From: Taenia hydatigena | Taxonomy: Eukaryota > Platyhelminthes > Cestoda > Cyclophyllidea > Taeniidae | Direction: 5' to 3' | Assembly (NCBI GenBank): GCA_036345935.2 | Contig: JADWOT020000005.1 | Span: 6,505,960-6,569,959 of the forward strand | Length of the DNA: 64,000 nucleotides | Part shown: positions 52,300 through 63,854 of the stretch, in pieces | Position numbering within the stretch: position 1 is the first letter of the stretch | How the letters are laid out: each line of letters starts with the position of its first letter | Position numbers and translations under genes: made by a program | Notes under the pieces: generated by a model | What the model was told of the DNA's origin: nothing | The model's database searches: none | What the model saw: only the letters and a program-made list of their open reading frames with translations

Positions 52300-53072
52300 G
52301 GAAGGACAATTTAACCTGGTCGTAGAGCAGCGTGGTAGCTCTTCGGAGGCCGACACATCCTCGTCCTACACTCTCCGACATAGTCACTCTATATCAACCT
52401 TTAGCATATAATAAAGGTGTCTAGAGGCATCCAGCCTTCTAATAATAAAAACGGAAGAAGAAAAGAGGAGGAGAGGGATGAGCCGTCTACAATTGTGGCA
52501 ATGTCGGCGGACCTCCTCCACTTCAATGGAGGAATGAATTTTGCAGACTGGATGAAAACCGTGAGGTTCAACACCCTCTTATATCCAACACGCCAGAGAA
52601 TCCCGTTAATCCTCCACGCTCTTCCACATGAGCTATTCCTGGCAGTGTTTGATGCAGCAGTGTCTCCAGACACTGACATTGGTCAATGCTGCGCAACGCT
52701 AGCACAACTCCGTATCCAACCCATAACCGTCCATCGTAATAAGATTCAACCTTACAAAGGTGTCCCTCCGGTCGGTCACGGGGATGAAGCCTACGCAATT
52801 GTAGAGGAAGGACAACCACCCGACGGCATAATGAAAGCGAACTAACGAGAGCAGCATCGGAGGGCAGCGCTCAAACGTTGAGGGACTGTGTTTAATGTGG
52901 TCGTAGAGCAGCGTGGTCGCTCCTCTGAGGCCGACGCATCCTCGTCGTAGACTCTCAAACATAGTTACCCTATATCAGCCCTCAGCATAGTAATAAAATG
53001 TCTAGAAGCATCCAAACTTCTCATAATAGGGGCGGAAGAAGGGAAGAGGAGGAAAGGGAAGAACCGTCTACA
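52300..53072 (+). mobile_element. Family 2 LTR element, 5'-truncated
   Basis: The 5' LTR starts inside the family consensus (52300-52491, ~192 bp). ATTGTGGCAATG takes the place of the primer-binding motif. Internal sequence runs to 52,888 and the 3' LTR is 52889-53072 with an internal deletion of about 55 bp after its first bases. AATAAA occurs in both LTRs (for example 52410-52415), as expected for LTR polyadenylation. It points away from the family 2 copy at 50,908-51,782. Confidence 0.8.
52417..52845 (+). CDS. Gag-like open frame of family 2 element (142 codons)
   Basis: An intact frame that starts inside the 5' LTR, crosses the primer-binding-like site and ends at TAA before the 3' LTR. 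It has a charged linker (NGRRKEEERDEP), then the shared core (SADLLHFNGGMNFADWMKTV, ALPHELFLAVFDAAV). Reading through an LTR border is unusual; the ATG at 52,417 may not be the real start, and a Met at 52,501 lies past the border. No homologue is named with confidence. Confidence 0.45.
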   Translation: MSRGIQPSNNKNGRRKEEERDEPSTIVAMSADLLHFNGGMNFADWMKTVRFNTLLYPTRQRIPLILHALPHELFLAVFDAAVSPDTDIGQCCATLAQLRIQPITVHRNKIQPYKGVPPVGHGDEAYAIVEEGQPPDGIMKAN

Positions 53073-54031
53073 TTGCACGCTTACAATGCTACCCTTAGTT
53101 TAAGCTATTTCACTAGCTTCAGATTTGAAATTATTAGTGGAAGGATTACTCAGAAACCTCTGTAAACACGTTCACTTCTGAGTACACAAAATGGACACTT
53201 CTTATTTTTTTTTTGGGTTCGCACAATCGTTGATGGTTGCTGCTTAGCTGATGCAACGCGGCATTTGGGATCCCAAAGACTGAAGATCAAGTTTTAATAG
53301 GCAGTAAACCTTAGGCCTGAATATATAGTCGTCGTGTGGACAACTTAGCATACCGTAGCTGCCACCTGAGTATGCGCCTCACGTATCGACGCTTTGGGAA
53401 AATGAACACCCAGTGTGGAGATTCGTGTATAGCTATTTTGAGGCAAAGTAACAAAGATTCTGACCAGCATTGATCACTGGTTGTCGACTTCATTGCTTTC
53501 AAAAGTTATGTGATGAAACTACCACACTCGAGAATTTGCGCTTGCCATGTTTAGTTGCCCTTAAACATACCTAATTTGAGATGTTTACTCAACAAATCCT
53601 TAAAGTTAAACGTCCACTAAGTGGGCTATGAACAGGATTGGCGGATTTGATTGACCATTTTTGCCTTCATCGAGTGGACTGGGCCTCTGGGCCATGCCAG
53701 TAGCTCCAATTCCTTCTGTCTGTCGAATAATATAATGCAATAATTATGCTGATTCAAATATTTTTTTAAGCGAGAGGCGGAAACAAGTTCAAAACCCAGT
53801 GCTTGGCAAAAACGTCGAATTCCCCGAAGTTGACAGATGACACCCTTTCAGTAATCATTAAGGCTGTATCGAATTCCTTTAATCTAAGGTAATGAATGTC
53901 GCAAAACAATCGGCCTATTTAGCGAGGTCCCAGGGTGCTGCCGACGAATTATAAACTATTAACAGTTGAAACTTTTCAAATGTTCTCAAGTACTCAAGTT
54001 GAAGGTGAGTTCAATGTCAGTTACCTCCATC
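53073..54031. other. Gap with one LTR fragment
   Basis: About 960 bp without a recognisable gene. It includes a family 1 LTR remnant (53,655-53,745) and otherwise unassigned AT-rich sequence. Confidence 0.5.
53655..53745 (+). repeat. Family 1 LTR fragment
   Basis: The core GGGCCTCTGGGCCATGCCAG, then AATTCCTTCTGTCTGTCGAAT, matches the middle of the family 1 LTR. Both ends are lost. Confidence 0.65.
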
Positions 54032-54268
54032 TGTAATACTTATGTTCCTTAAGTGTATCTTGTAGGCGGGAGGCGGGGGAACAATTTGAATCTGATCCTG
54101 ATCGAGCGAGTAAATGCTCCGGAAGCGGACAGATCCACTTCCTAACTTCCTTTAACATGCTAGCCACCAGCTGTTTCACCTACTGTAATAAAGATGCCTA
54201 AGAACATCCAACCTCCTCAGATCAGGGGTAGTAAAATGGAAGAGGAGGGAAAGAAAGAATCTACTACA
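54032..54268 (+). mobile_element. Family 2 solo LTR
   Basis: 237 bp, TGTAATACTTATG to CTACTACA, the same length as the intact family 2 LTRs. The flanks are CCATC and CTATC, a 5-bp target duplication with one change. No internal sequence remains, as expected after LTR-LTR recombination. An AATAAA lies within it. Confidence 0.85.
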
Positions 54269-54275
54269 CTATCAC

Positions 54276-54429
54276 TGTAGTACTTTGTTTGTTGGAACTA
54301 CCGGTTTCGGTCGAAGACAGAGGTGGTCGTACTGCCCTAGCTGCGTGGGCTGGCCTCCGGGCCATGCCAGCAGCCTATTTTCCTCTGTCCTTTGAATGCA
54401 TATATATTCTAACCTAGCATTCTGCTACA
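54276..54429 (+). mobile_element. Family 1 solo LTR with exact 5-bp target duplication
   Basis: Starts TGTAGTACTTTG and ends TCTGCTACA, flanked on both sides by ATCAC (54271-54275 and 54430-54434). A 3' internal deletion removes the segment after CTAGCATT. This copy fixes the true 5' border of family 1. It lies 7 bp from the neighbouring family 2 solo LTR. Confidence 0.9.
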
Positions 54430-54434
54430 ATCAC

Positions 54435-54904
54435 CACCAAAATGTGGGCAACAGGATGATTTCTTATAAACGTGGGTTCAAAACTGATATATGCTATTTC
54501 TTAATTCAAAGGAAGAAACTATTTAAAAATATAACCGGGTGCTTTATGCAGATTTCTAACTGCTCCTTTTGAGTTCCACTTATTAAACCATAACCTTCCA
54601 TTAACTAAAAATTATTGACAAGTTTTAGTAGATTTACTACTGATGTACTAAACGTAGATGTAGGTCGTGGTCACGTCTTGTGTTACCATAGTGCCTCAGT
54701 TTCTAGTATGAATTAATTTAAGTGCAGCGCATTCTTTTTCATATTTGTAGGACAGTTGTCAAGAGTTTTCAATGCATGTGGGTTAGGATACCTATTTCAG
54801 GAGGCGGGAAGCTATGCTAAAACATATAATGAAAATTTGTGCCCGTGAAGATAATGGCACCAATACTGCGGAGACAGTGCTGCTAGCCTGCCAATGCACT
54901 AGCG
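54435..54904. other. Presumed promoter and 5' UTR region of the CP2 gene
   Basis: About 470 bp of AT-rich sequence before the CP2 start codon. I see no TATA box with a matching start. CACTAG ends 2 nt before the ATG and could act as a 3' splice site or spliced-leader acceptor. Confidence 0.35.
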
Positions 54905-57900
54905 ATGGACTCCGACCCCGCTTTTAATTTTATTGTCAGAGAGCCGTCGTCAGAAATCGATTCAACGTTGCTCTCCATGAATTCTGATATTTCTGATACG
55001 ATGTTCAACATGAGGTAATTGTGTCAAAGCCAGACAGTCCCCAAATTCATGTGCACCTGTTTGGAAACGTAGATGTCTAAAGATGGCAGTTCGTGTAGTT
55101 TTTTGCGACTATGTTTCTTTCTATTGACCGATTTCTGTATGAATTGGGAGCCGTTTGCTGGCTTTTCATGTTCCTTGGTTTTGGGAATTTGCCTCATTGT
55201 TCATACGCTCAGCCTCACGAGCTATCTTATGAAGCCAACTTCTGCTTTAGTGACGCTCTGTCGGCTCTCCCATCTGAGCTTCAAATTTTGGAGTCAGAAA
55301 ACGACTTGCAAGCCTGCAAGCGTAAATCGAAAGATACATCCTACACCTATGCAACACGGTTCGTTAATTCTAGGTTTTACTCAAAATAGTTTGAATCAGC
55401 CTCAGTCGCATACCCACCACTTGGAACTTCATTGTAGTCTCATATTTGATGCGGCACTTCATTAGGCTGTTTGTTAATGACATGGATATGTCAGAGATGT
55501 TTTATGTCTTGAGCGATATTTGGTGATTGCACTAGCTCTGCTTAATGGCATTGATGCATACTTGGTTCCGCCATATTTCCCACAGCCTGACAATCGAATT
55601 GAAGGCCCCCACATCCCCGGCAACCTTATTGTCCGAAGACTCACTCACTTATCTCAATCAGGATCAACCATACACAATCGAAATCAGTGATGCTTATGGC
55701 GAGAATCCGTGCCTTATCAAGGTGAGCCAAACACAAACATATTAGGTCCCTTCCTGTCACAACATTTCTCCTATTTTTTCACTGTTGTAGAGCGTCGTCA
55801 GGATCTGCTTCTACCAGGAGCGTCTCCAAGTCAACGAGGCTAGACATCTCGCCTTTTGGCAGACCCATCATCGGGGCGAGCGGATGCTTGATCTTGGTAT
55901 GAAAAAATGTGTTACTGGTGAAATATCTTCAAATGTTCTCACATTCGACTCGTCTACTAGATGTAGATGGTTGTTTCAACTTTCGTGAGGTCTATGCCGA
56001 CCCGGATAACCTCAACGCCGTAGTTTGCGTCTGGTACTCTTCTGCCCCCTGTAGTCTCTCTCTCAAGGCTCACTGCGTAAGCACTGAGTTCACTGCTAAG
56101 AAGCACGGTGGTGAGAAAGGTGTGCCTTTTCGCATCCAGGTGAGCCTCTGTTAACATAGTTTTCCGGATGGTCAAACTCTGGACGGTTTTAAGATGTTAA
56201 CCCGAGATATTATTCGTGGATGGATGTTCCTATAGCTGAGATACAGTTCTTGGTTATCATCACTAGTATTTAATGGAAGCGCTTTATTTTTTTATTTTTA
56301 GATGCATCTGTGAGAGAAATAAACGTTAATTAATGAAGCTCATGGTTTGTAGCTTGAAAGTGTCCTTCTTAATAGGTAGTTTTAATCTTGCACATAAGCC
56401 ATGTGAAAGATCTTGGGAGAGACCAAGGCAGATAATAAACTGTAACGCAAGTGGGCGCTTCGCGTAAACTGGCACCGCAAAGCTTAATGCACGCTACCTT
56501 ACTTTGAAAAATCTGGTAGGGTGGTTGGACTCAATAGGGCATTTGATTATCTGTCAATGACCTGTGGAAAAGGCTTTCCAATGCTACTTCCTGCTCGCTT
56601 CATAGTCCGTTAAATTATTTGTCACTGATCCAGCAAAACATTCTTGTCAATGGCGTTTACGCGCCCACGCCTTTGTGTGGAATCGAGCCTAGCAAATTGG
56701 TGTTTCTGAGCCGGAGATGGCTGGTGTTAGTCCTGTTCATTGTGCATTTCTCTGACCGATAGGTGGACTCCTTTCGTGACTGCGACAATTCGCACATCTA
56801 CTCAGCGGCTTGCCAAGTGAAAGTCTTCAAACCAAAGGGCGCCGACCGGAAGAATCGGACGGATCGGGAAAAAATCGATAAGCGAACCAAGGTTGAACGA
56901 GTAAGTCATTATACGCGTTTTGCACATTTAGAGCTCGTGGAATTGCCTCCTCTTACACCGTGAGGCATTCACCTGTAAATACACAGCTATAGTTTACTCA
57001 ACCTCGCTATTTCACCATAATTCAATTATTGTACAACATTATGTCGGGAATTATATCTCTCATCATCTTAAAATGAAAGGTGTGAAACTGGATCCCGAAT
57101 GCACCACATTCTTCGGTTAGAAATATTTTATTCTTCCTGCTGCCTACTAATGCGTAAAGTGGTTTATTTCTCCATTGTTCGGCTCCAACGATTAAATCAT
57201 CCTCATCCGCTTATTGGTCTGATAAATATGGTTGAGTTATGTTCACATCTAATAAAGCTCTTCAAAATGTTCATTCGAACGCAAGATTTACATCGTACCT
57301 TTACAATGAATTTAGATCAGGACTTCCACAAATTTAATTGTTTGAAAGTTGTAAATGTAATCGGAAGACAAATATTGACCTCTACATTGGCATTAAATTG
57401 TCTGAAGCCAATCCTCAATTCTTTTGCAGCAGCAGTACCGTTCTGCGGCACCGACCACGTTTCTGGAAGAGGTGGCTTACTGTCCAATGAGTCGTCTGGC
57501 CCTCAACGATCCAGCTCCTTCAGCCACCACTGAGCATTCGGTGCTGGCTGCTCTAGAGGACTTTCTTTCCTCGGGGAATCAGCACCAACAACCATCGCTT
57601 CCACCCCCACCATTTTCAACGACGCAACGGGGAGTGGCGGCGGTGGATGCGACCTCCGTCAGTCCCATATATCCCTCCCTCCTCATGCAGTGCAAGCGCT
57701 CTGCTCGGGATGGTGAGGGGTCTGACGCCGGTCTGCTCGAGTTCAATCTTATGGGACGAAAGGCCACCCGACAGGCAACTGCCCCTGTCCCTTTCCCTCC
57801 TCCGCCGGTGAAAAACGGACGTCTTTTTGGTCAAGAGACTAGTGGGGACAGCTTCAGGTTAGTTTTTTAGCTTTGAAGAATTTTACGTGATCTATTGGTC

Positions 57901-60900
57901 GCTATTTTATGCGCCTTACCGAGTACGTAGTATTTTTGCCATTTACTCCATGAGTCCCTTCTTGAACTCTGTATACCACTGTTTAAGGTACCGGATCTCA
58001 TGATACAAACTGCTAAGATGGATGATGGGCTTGCTGAGTACCCTAAACAAGTGCTAACGTATAGTTCGTGGTTTTGGTGTCCATATCGATTTACGGCATA
58101 GCTTCTCTCTTTGAGGGATTTTCTACCGGCTTGATAGGTTGTTAATCAGGTAAGACGTTGATTGTACAGGAACAGTCCAATAGCGGTCTCGGAGGTCAAT
58201 GTGGACGCATTACCTCTTTCACAATGTGAAATCAGTGAACACCACGTTTGCACATCGTCTTTCCAACCGGCCTTCGCCTTTTCAACACCTTCCACCAATG
58301 CCACCGGTGCATGTGCTTCCGGAGATGTTTTTAAGCACCCACAAATCCATCCTTCCTCCTCCTCGCTCCCCTCTCAGAAGCGAAGCACTACGCCTGGCGA
58401 TGAGGTACCGTGTCCTGGCACCTGCTCTTGCTGTGGAAGGGCTTGCTCCGCCTCCATCACTTCTGCGGGTCTCAATTCCGAGGTCTCACTCGAGTTTAGC
58501 GTCAAGAGGCTGCGCAGGAAACGCCAATCTATGATGAGTTTGAGGCACATGGTTCGTCGTCTGTTCCTTTTCACTGTGATTGTCGTTTTATTTGCGAGAA
58601 CAAGTTGGTCCTTCATTCTAGGTGGACGGATTTGAACATGCGAATCTACTTAGCACGTTTCGGGCTTCTCTTGCTGCGCTTGAACTATTCAAACGAATAT
58701 GGAGACGAATTTACTAATAGCATGCAAATTGACTAGGAGACTAGTGACGTAGCTAACATGAGCGGAGCTCCATATCACCATCACAGAGGTTAAATTAGGC
58801 CATTACCAATTCTTACACTTGAGTTCTTTCGAAGTCTTTTCCTTGAATTTAAGCCATAACTTAGGTTTCCGATTCACGTAGTACAAATTCAATAATTAAG
58901 GCATGGAATTTTGAAATTAATGCTAGTCTGTTACTTTTGAACTTGATTTCTTTTCACAGCAGAGGCTTTCATGCGCCACTCAGACTGGACAAGGGCAAAC
59001 AGCAATTCCGTGTGTGCCCTTCACAACCTCGGACTACTCCAGTCACACCCTGGACGATGACACTGAGACAGCGGTGGGGCAGCGTCGACCCTCTACCTCC
59101 AGCGAGACCAGTCAACAGATCCCCTCAGACAAGTCCTCAAAGCCTCCCTCGCAGACCAAGAGCGAGGCGGAGGCGGAGGAGGACGAAGAGGAGGAGGAGG
59201 AGGCGGTAGCGGGTGTGGCGGGAGAAGAGGATGTGGGCGAGGATGGTGACGATGAGAGCGAGGGAGGCACCGCTAATTCGCGTTCACCACTGATGCCATC
59301 TTCCAAATCCTCATTCACCGCTGCTCCCACCATAGTTACCACCACTGCCGTCGCCGTCACGCCATCGGTGGGTCTACGGACGCCGCGTACCTCCGCCGTA
59401 GCCTCCGCTCGCCGTGTACGCGCCTCCTTTCGAGCCGACATGTCGCGTGCTGCTGTCTCAAATTGGCTTCGCGCCTCCGGCTTTGGCAGTCTCAGGTCCA
59501 AATTTGCCAAATTCACCGGTGAGATTCACATCTTATAAAGTCTGTTTGATTCGAGAACTCTGGCTCAAAAGCACGATAAAGTTGAGCGCTGTTTAGTTCA
59601 CAATAATAGGAATTTTATTTAGAATTATTTGGGGGTGAGCTCCTCTGAGCTCCTTTCTGCTATTGTAAAAGTTGGGACGCGCGCTTTGCTTTGTGGCTTA
59701 CAACCTTTTAATTACGATTATGAATAAACGGAAAGAGATTTTGCACTACTGATAACTTCAATCGAGCAGTTGATTTGGTCGAAACTGTTTAAAAAGGTTT
59801 GGGAACAGGAGCGATATTTTGAGAACTTCTAGCATGTGGTTTCGATCTCAATCATAGGTGTGACGTACAAAACAGCGCACGTTTGGCGAATTGGTAGCTT
59901 CGTGCCTATTAAATTCACACATTTTCTGTAGTCACAGGCTTTTTTTCTAGTCCACCCCCCAAATGGTTAATTTTTTTTTAGTGTATTTATTTGTCCCAAT
60001 GTTAAATATTGGCCGCACTCAGGTTGTATATGCTGGTGTAGTCTGGCTTATTTACCTCCCATATCCTTATTAAAAAAAACCTCTAACTTCTTGTGACGAA
60101 ATTTTCCATCCGTGGAGCCGTTAGACGAATATCTCGCCTCATATCTTATGCACACTACTTTGTAGATTGACACTTGAAATAAGGATTCTTTTGTATTCTC
60201 TCCTTTCCTAGGCGCTGATATGCTTCGATTAAATCGTCGTGATCTAGTCCTACTATGTGGTACCGTAGAAGGCATTCGCCTCTCTAATGCGATATTACAG
60301 AAGTGAGCGGATTAGTTTCTTATCCAATTTTCCACTCCCGTTAACCATCACTCTTTGTTTCAGACCGCCCCGAGCTACTTGCACCATTTTTGTCCGGAAG
60401 GATTCTGAATTAGGTAAGTAAACTCTCGTGCTTTGCATTTGACACAGAAGACTAGAGACTCACGTCTCCGTATTATGGGGTGCGTTGGAACCAGTTGCGA
60501 CATTGAAGTGAGGATAACGTAATTGTTTCCGAATTTCGCGTTAGGAGTTACCCTCGTGCATTTTGGTGGAATTCATCTGCCTCGATTTCTGTAGATTTTC
60601 ATTGCAAAGGTCATTCATCTGATTACCTATGCGATTCCTCTTCAATTTTATTTCAGTCTTTCAAGCCATCTACCTGTACCAACAAACTGAGGCGGAACTC
60701 CGCATTCGTCTAACCTCATATCTCAAGTTGGCCATCACTCCTCAAAATATTTTGGTTGTTTTAAAGAAGGCTCCTAATTTTGATGTTGCTGTTAACGATG
60801 AGGTGACTTATCTTTGCTAACGCCATGCACCCTGCTATTTAATTGGCTTATCTCCCACTTATCATTTTTTTTCCAGGTGGTTGCGTATTTCGAAGATCAG

Positions 60901-60969
60901 AGCTGTTTCTCCGTCTGCGTTTCTGAGTTGAATGTTGAGGAGGTCACTATCTCTATGCAGAAGTTGTGA
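54905..60969 (+). CDS. TFCP2: CP2/LSF family transcription factor (13 exons, ~841 aa)
   Basis: A sequence-specific DNA-binding regulator of the grainyhead/CP2 superfamily, acting in the nucleus as an oligomer. Exons: 54905-55014, 55251-55358 (or to 55373), 55586-55721, 55791-55896, 55961-56139, 56763-56900, 57430-57857, 58170-58551, 58960-59518, 60212-60302, 60364-60413, 60657-60802 and 60877-60969. Phases agree throughout. The N-terminus splices to give FNMSDALSALP, matching CP2 YSMSDVLALP. The DNA-binding domain (about 75-260) has APTSPATLLSEDSLTYLNQ, CVSTEFTAKKHGGEKGVPFR and VKVFKPKGADRKNRTDREKI. A SAM-like domain follows (about 690-746; VSNWLRASGFGSL, RRDLVLLCGTVEGIRL), then the oligomerisation region. 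This ending and the KGADRK block favour the CP2/UBP1 branch over grainyhead. Human TFCP2 is about 500 aa; the excess is a long low-complexity middle (about 260-690), including a Cys cluster (CPGTCSCCGRAC) and an acidic run. The exon 2 and exon 8 donors are the least certain edges. Confidence 0.93.
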
Positions 60970-62921
60970 ATCTCTGTACAAATGACTGTTTGTAGTCTCG
61001 TTCTGACCCCACTCATTGTCTCGTCCAAAAATAAGTATTTTTGAGGGACAACTTGTTACTTTACAGTGAATATGGCACTTGCTACTTGAATTGCATAAGT
61101 AATGCGGTTATTGTATATTTCCTGGTGTTCTCTATAAACTGAATTTTGATGCAGATGAACTTTTTTTGTGCTTTCCCAAACTGGCGCCATAAAATCTGTT
61201 CTGATTTTAGCCGTTTATTTTAAAGTATTGTGATCACCCGGCCGTTTAGCTGGACGGACTGGTTAATGCACAAGAGATGCCTGAAGTAAGGCATCTGCAG
61301 TGTCTCAACTGGGGGTCCCAAGAATTCTGTCGTAATTGACTGGCAGTTGCTTTACTTTTACATTCAACACTGCTGAAACAAAGTAGAGTAGGAGTTGAAT
61401 GAATCAATGCATCCCTCAAACTGCTCTTTGGGAATTTGTTCAAAGTCTGCGAGTGATGCTGGGCATCGGGGAGCCTGACTCCCTTGGTAAGTGCCAGCGG
61501 GAGCCGAAAGTAGAGGGGGCTAAGAATGTGGCATCACGAGGGTCCAACGCATATCATTGGTTGCATTAAAAATGTTTCAATGACCAGTGGATTCTACGCT
61601 GAGTGCATTCCACAGGACGATATGCGGTCAAATCGTGGCCTTGCACTTTGGGTCTGTTTTATTTCAGTACTATTAATTCAATAGCTGCATGCAAAGACGC
61701 TCTGCACAGTACACCACAAATGGCATAAATAGTATAAATAAATTTAATTATATGTGGATAAATAATCTGCGCGCTGCCAGTTACTTGTGACGTCAGAGCT
61801 CTAGTGGACCGATCAACTGACACCCGCATTCAATGCATGCAATACTTCAAATCCGGTTGCCATCGCAACACTCGATTAACTAGCGCAAATCTACCTTTAT
61901 TTTTATTGTGGATGATAAAGCCATGAATTCCAAGAGGAGATTATGAGGGTACAAGCAATGATTTGATTTAAAAGAGTGATTTCACCCTAGCCAAAACTGC
62001 ACATTCCAAGTCCCCATTCCAGTCAAAATGTAAGTAAATGCCTATTCCTTACTTCTAGTGTTTTATCGTCGCAAAAAAAAACGTTCGACAACACAAATCT
62101 GCTTCACTTTTAAAGAAACAACAAAGGGTTGGGGTTTAGGTTGGCCGAGGCTTCTCGCATCACTCCCAGTCCCTGGGTGGCACTTGACCATGCTCCTCAG
62201 TTCACCTGTTAAGCATTTACTAGTCAAAATAAGTGTTCCAATTGTAGTCGATTGCAATGTTGGAAATCTGAAATTCCGCTAAGGATGACTTCTCATTGTT
62301 AGCACACTTATGGCTGATCAAGATTTGGATTGTAATCTTACTATTGCACTGTGTCCAATTCTCCTGACATCTAAAGGCAAAGTAAGAGTAAATTCACAAT
62401 ATTCTACCTAGTTTGGTAAAATGTGTGCAATCAGCCAACCCTCCTTATGCTAAACCCCTTGTGATGTACTTATGGATAATTTTTGGTGAAATGCCAGCTC
62501 TCTTGCATTGCCACCATGCCTACTGTAGGCACTTCTACTAGTGCTGCCGCAGATGTTGAGGCTATTTCTAATAAATAGCCTCAAAGTCCGGTTAAATAGC
62601 TTTATCTTCTGGATTAGTCGTTTGGACAAGAAATCGACGAACTCAAGCTGAGTGAAGTCGACACAAAAGCACGAGAGATTTTTAAATCAACTCTCTGGGA
62701 AATGTTATTTAAGAATGGGAATACACGCTACTATGAACTTTACACTGGCGCAACTTTCGTAACACATAAAACTTTCTAATCTTTCATGTGGACATGAGTG
62801 AGGTGTTTGCTTGTTCATTTGGATGATTAGTAGGTCATTATTTGGTCCACTCGATGGACCAGTATTTCGTCCGTATCCAGAAGTGGTCAACTTTATTATC
62901 ATTAAAATCGACAGTTGTGGT
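60970..62921. other. Region after the CP2 gene, no gene recognised
   Basis: About 1.95 kb holding the CP2 3' UTR and unassigned sequence. I find no AATAAA in the first ~250 bp after the stop; AATAAA-type strings occur near 61,735. No coding frame is convincing. Confidence 0.5.
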
Positions 62922-63854
62922 TACAATACTTTGTTTTTTATGACTGCCGGTTTCGGTTTCAGTGAAAGAGGTGGCCATATTGCCCTAGCCGTGTGGGCTG
63001 GCCTCCGGGCCATACCGGCAGCCCCGCCCCCTCTGTCCATTGAATAGATATATATTCTGCCCTAGTATTTTGTCTTCTTCTGCCTTCAAAAGGGTGTCTC
63101 GACACGCTACATTGGTGGCAGCAGAAAGCGGACCTGACTCTATAGGGTTTCTAGCCCGATCCCCATCGCCTGTGACATATTGCAGCGGTGCGAGAGAAGT
63201 GCCTGCACTGCGCATGGGAAAATCTCCCACATACCATAACAGAAGGCTGAAAACGATGTCCGTCTTTGCCATCCACCACATTCCCGTGTTCTACAGGAAA
63301 GCTGTTAACAACTAAAGCAACGGCACTATGCGTGGACCACCTGGAAAGGTTTCGTTGCGAAGATTTTCCCAACATGCCTGCTTAAGGCGACCGGTGTCTT
63401 ACATCTCTCCATAGACACGATGATGGTAGGCAGAACCTCTCACTCTGAATTCCATTCCCAAATCGGACGGCAAATCTCCAAGTCGGGTGGAAGTGTCAAG
63501 AGGGACCATTGTCGTTGGTGTCAAGTATCGCCTCAGTTGTGTCGAACATCAGCGAAGAGCACGGTTAACTCGTGAGTGCTTGTCGTAGCAGTGGTTACGT
63601 TGTGATGGCTGGCGTGGGAGGTCTACCAAGGAGAACGTAGGGGATGATGCTCGAAAGAAGGCAGAGGCTATGTAACGCTTTGTTTGTTATGACTGTCGGT
63701 TTCGGTTTCGGTCACTTCGGTGGCCCTATTGTGCTAGCCGCGTGGGCTCGCCTCCAGATCGTGCCAGCAGCTCCATTCCCTCTGCCTATTGAATATATAC
63801 ATTCTGCCCTAGTATATGCTTTCTTTTGCCTTCAAGGAGTCTTGGAATGCTACA
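62922..63854 (+). mobile_element. Family 1 TRIM-like element with paired LTRs
   Basis: 5' LTR 62922-63111 (190 bp), internal region 63112-63670, 3' LTR 63671-63854 (184 bp, TGTAACGCTTTG to AATGCTACA). TTGGTGGCAGCAGAAAGCGG follows the 5' LTR, and a purine-rich tract (63653-63667) precedes the 3' LTR, where a polypurine tract belongs. The internal region aligns with that of the copy at 25 kb through indels, with no shared long frame and no polymerase. The flanks show no clear target duplication. Total 933 bp. Confidence 0.87.

Noticed and set aside
58552..58635. Extension of the CP2 exon 8 frame with a hydrophobic tail
   Set aside because: It ends in a stop and would cut off the SAM-like domain. 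A phase-0 donor before it joins to the next exon in frame.
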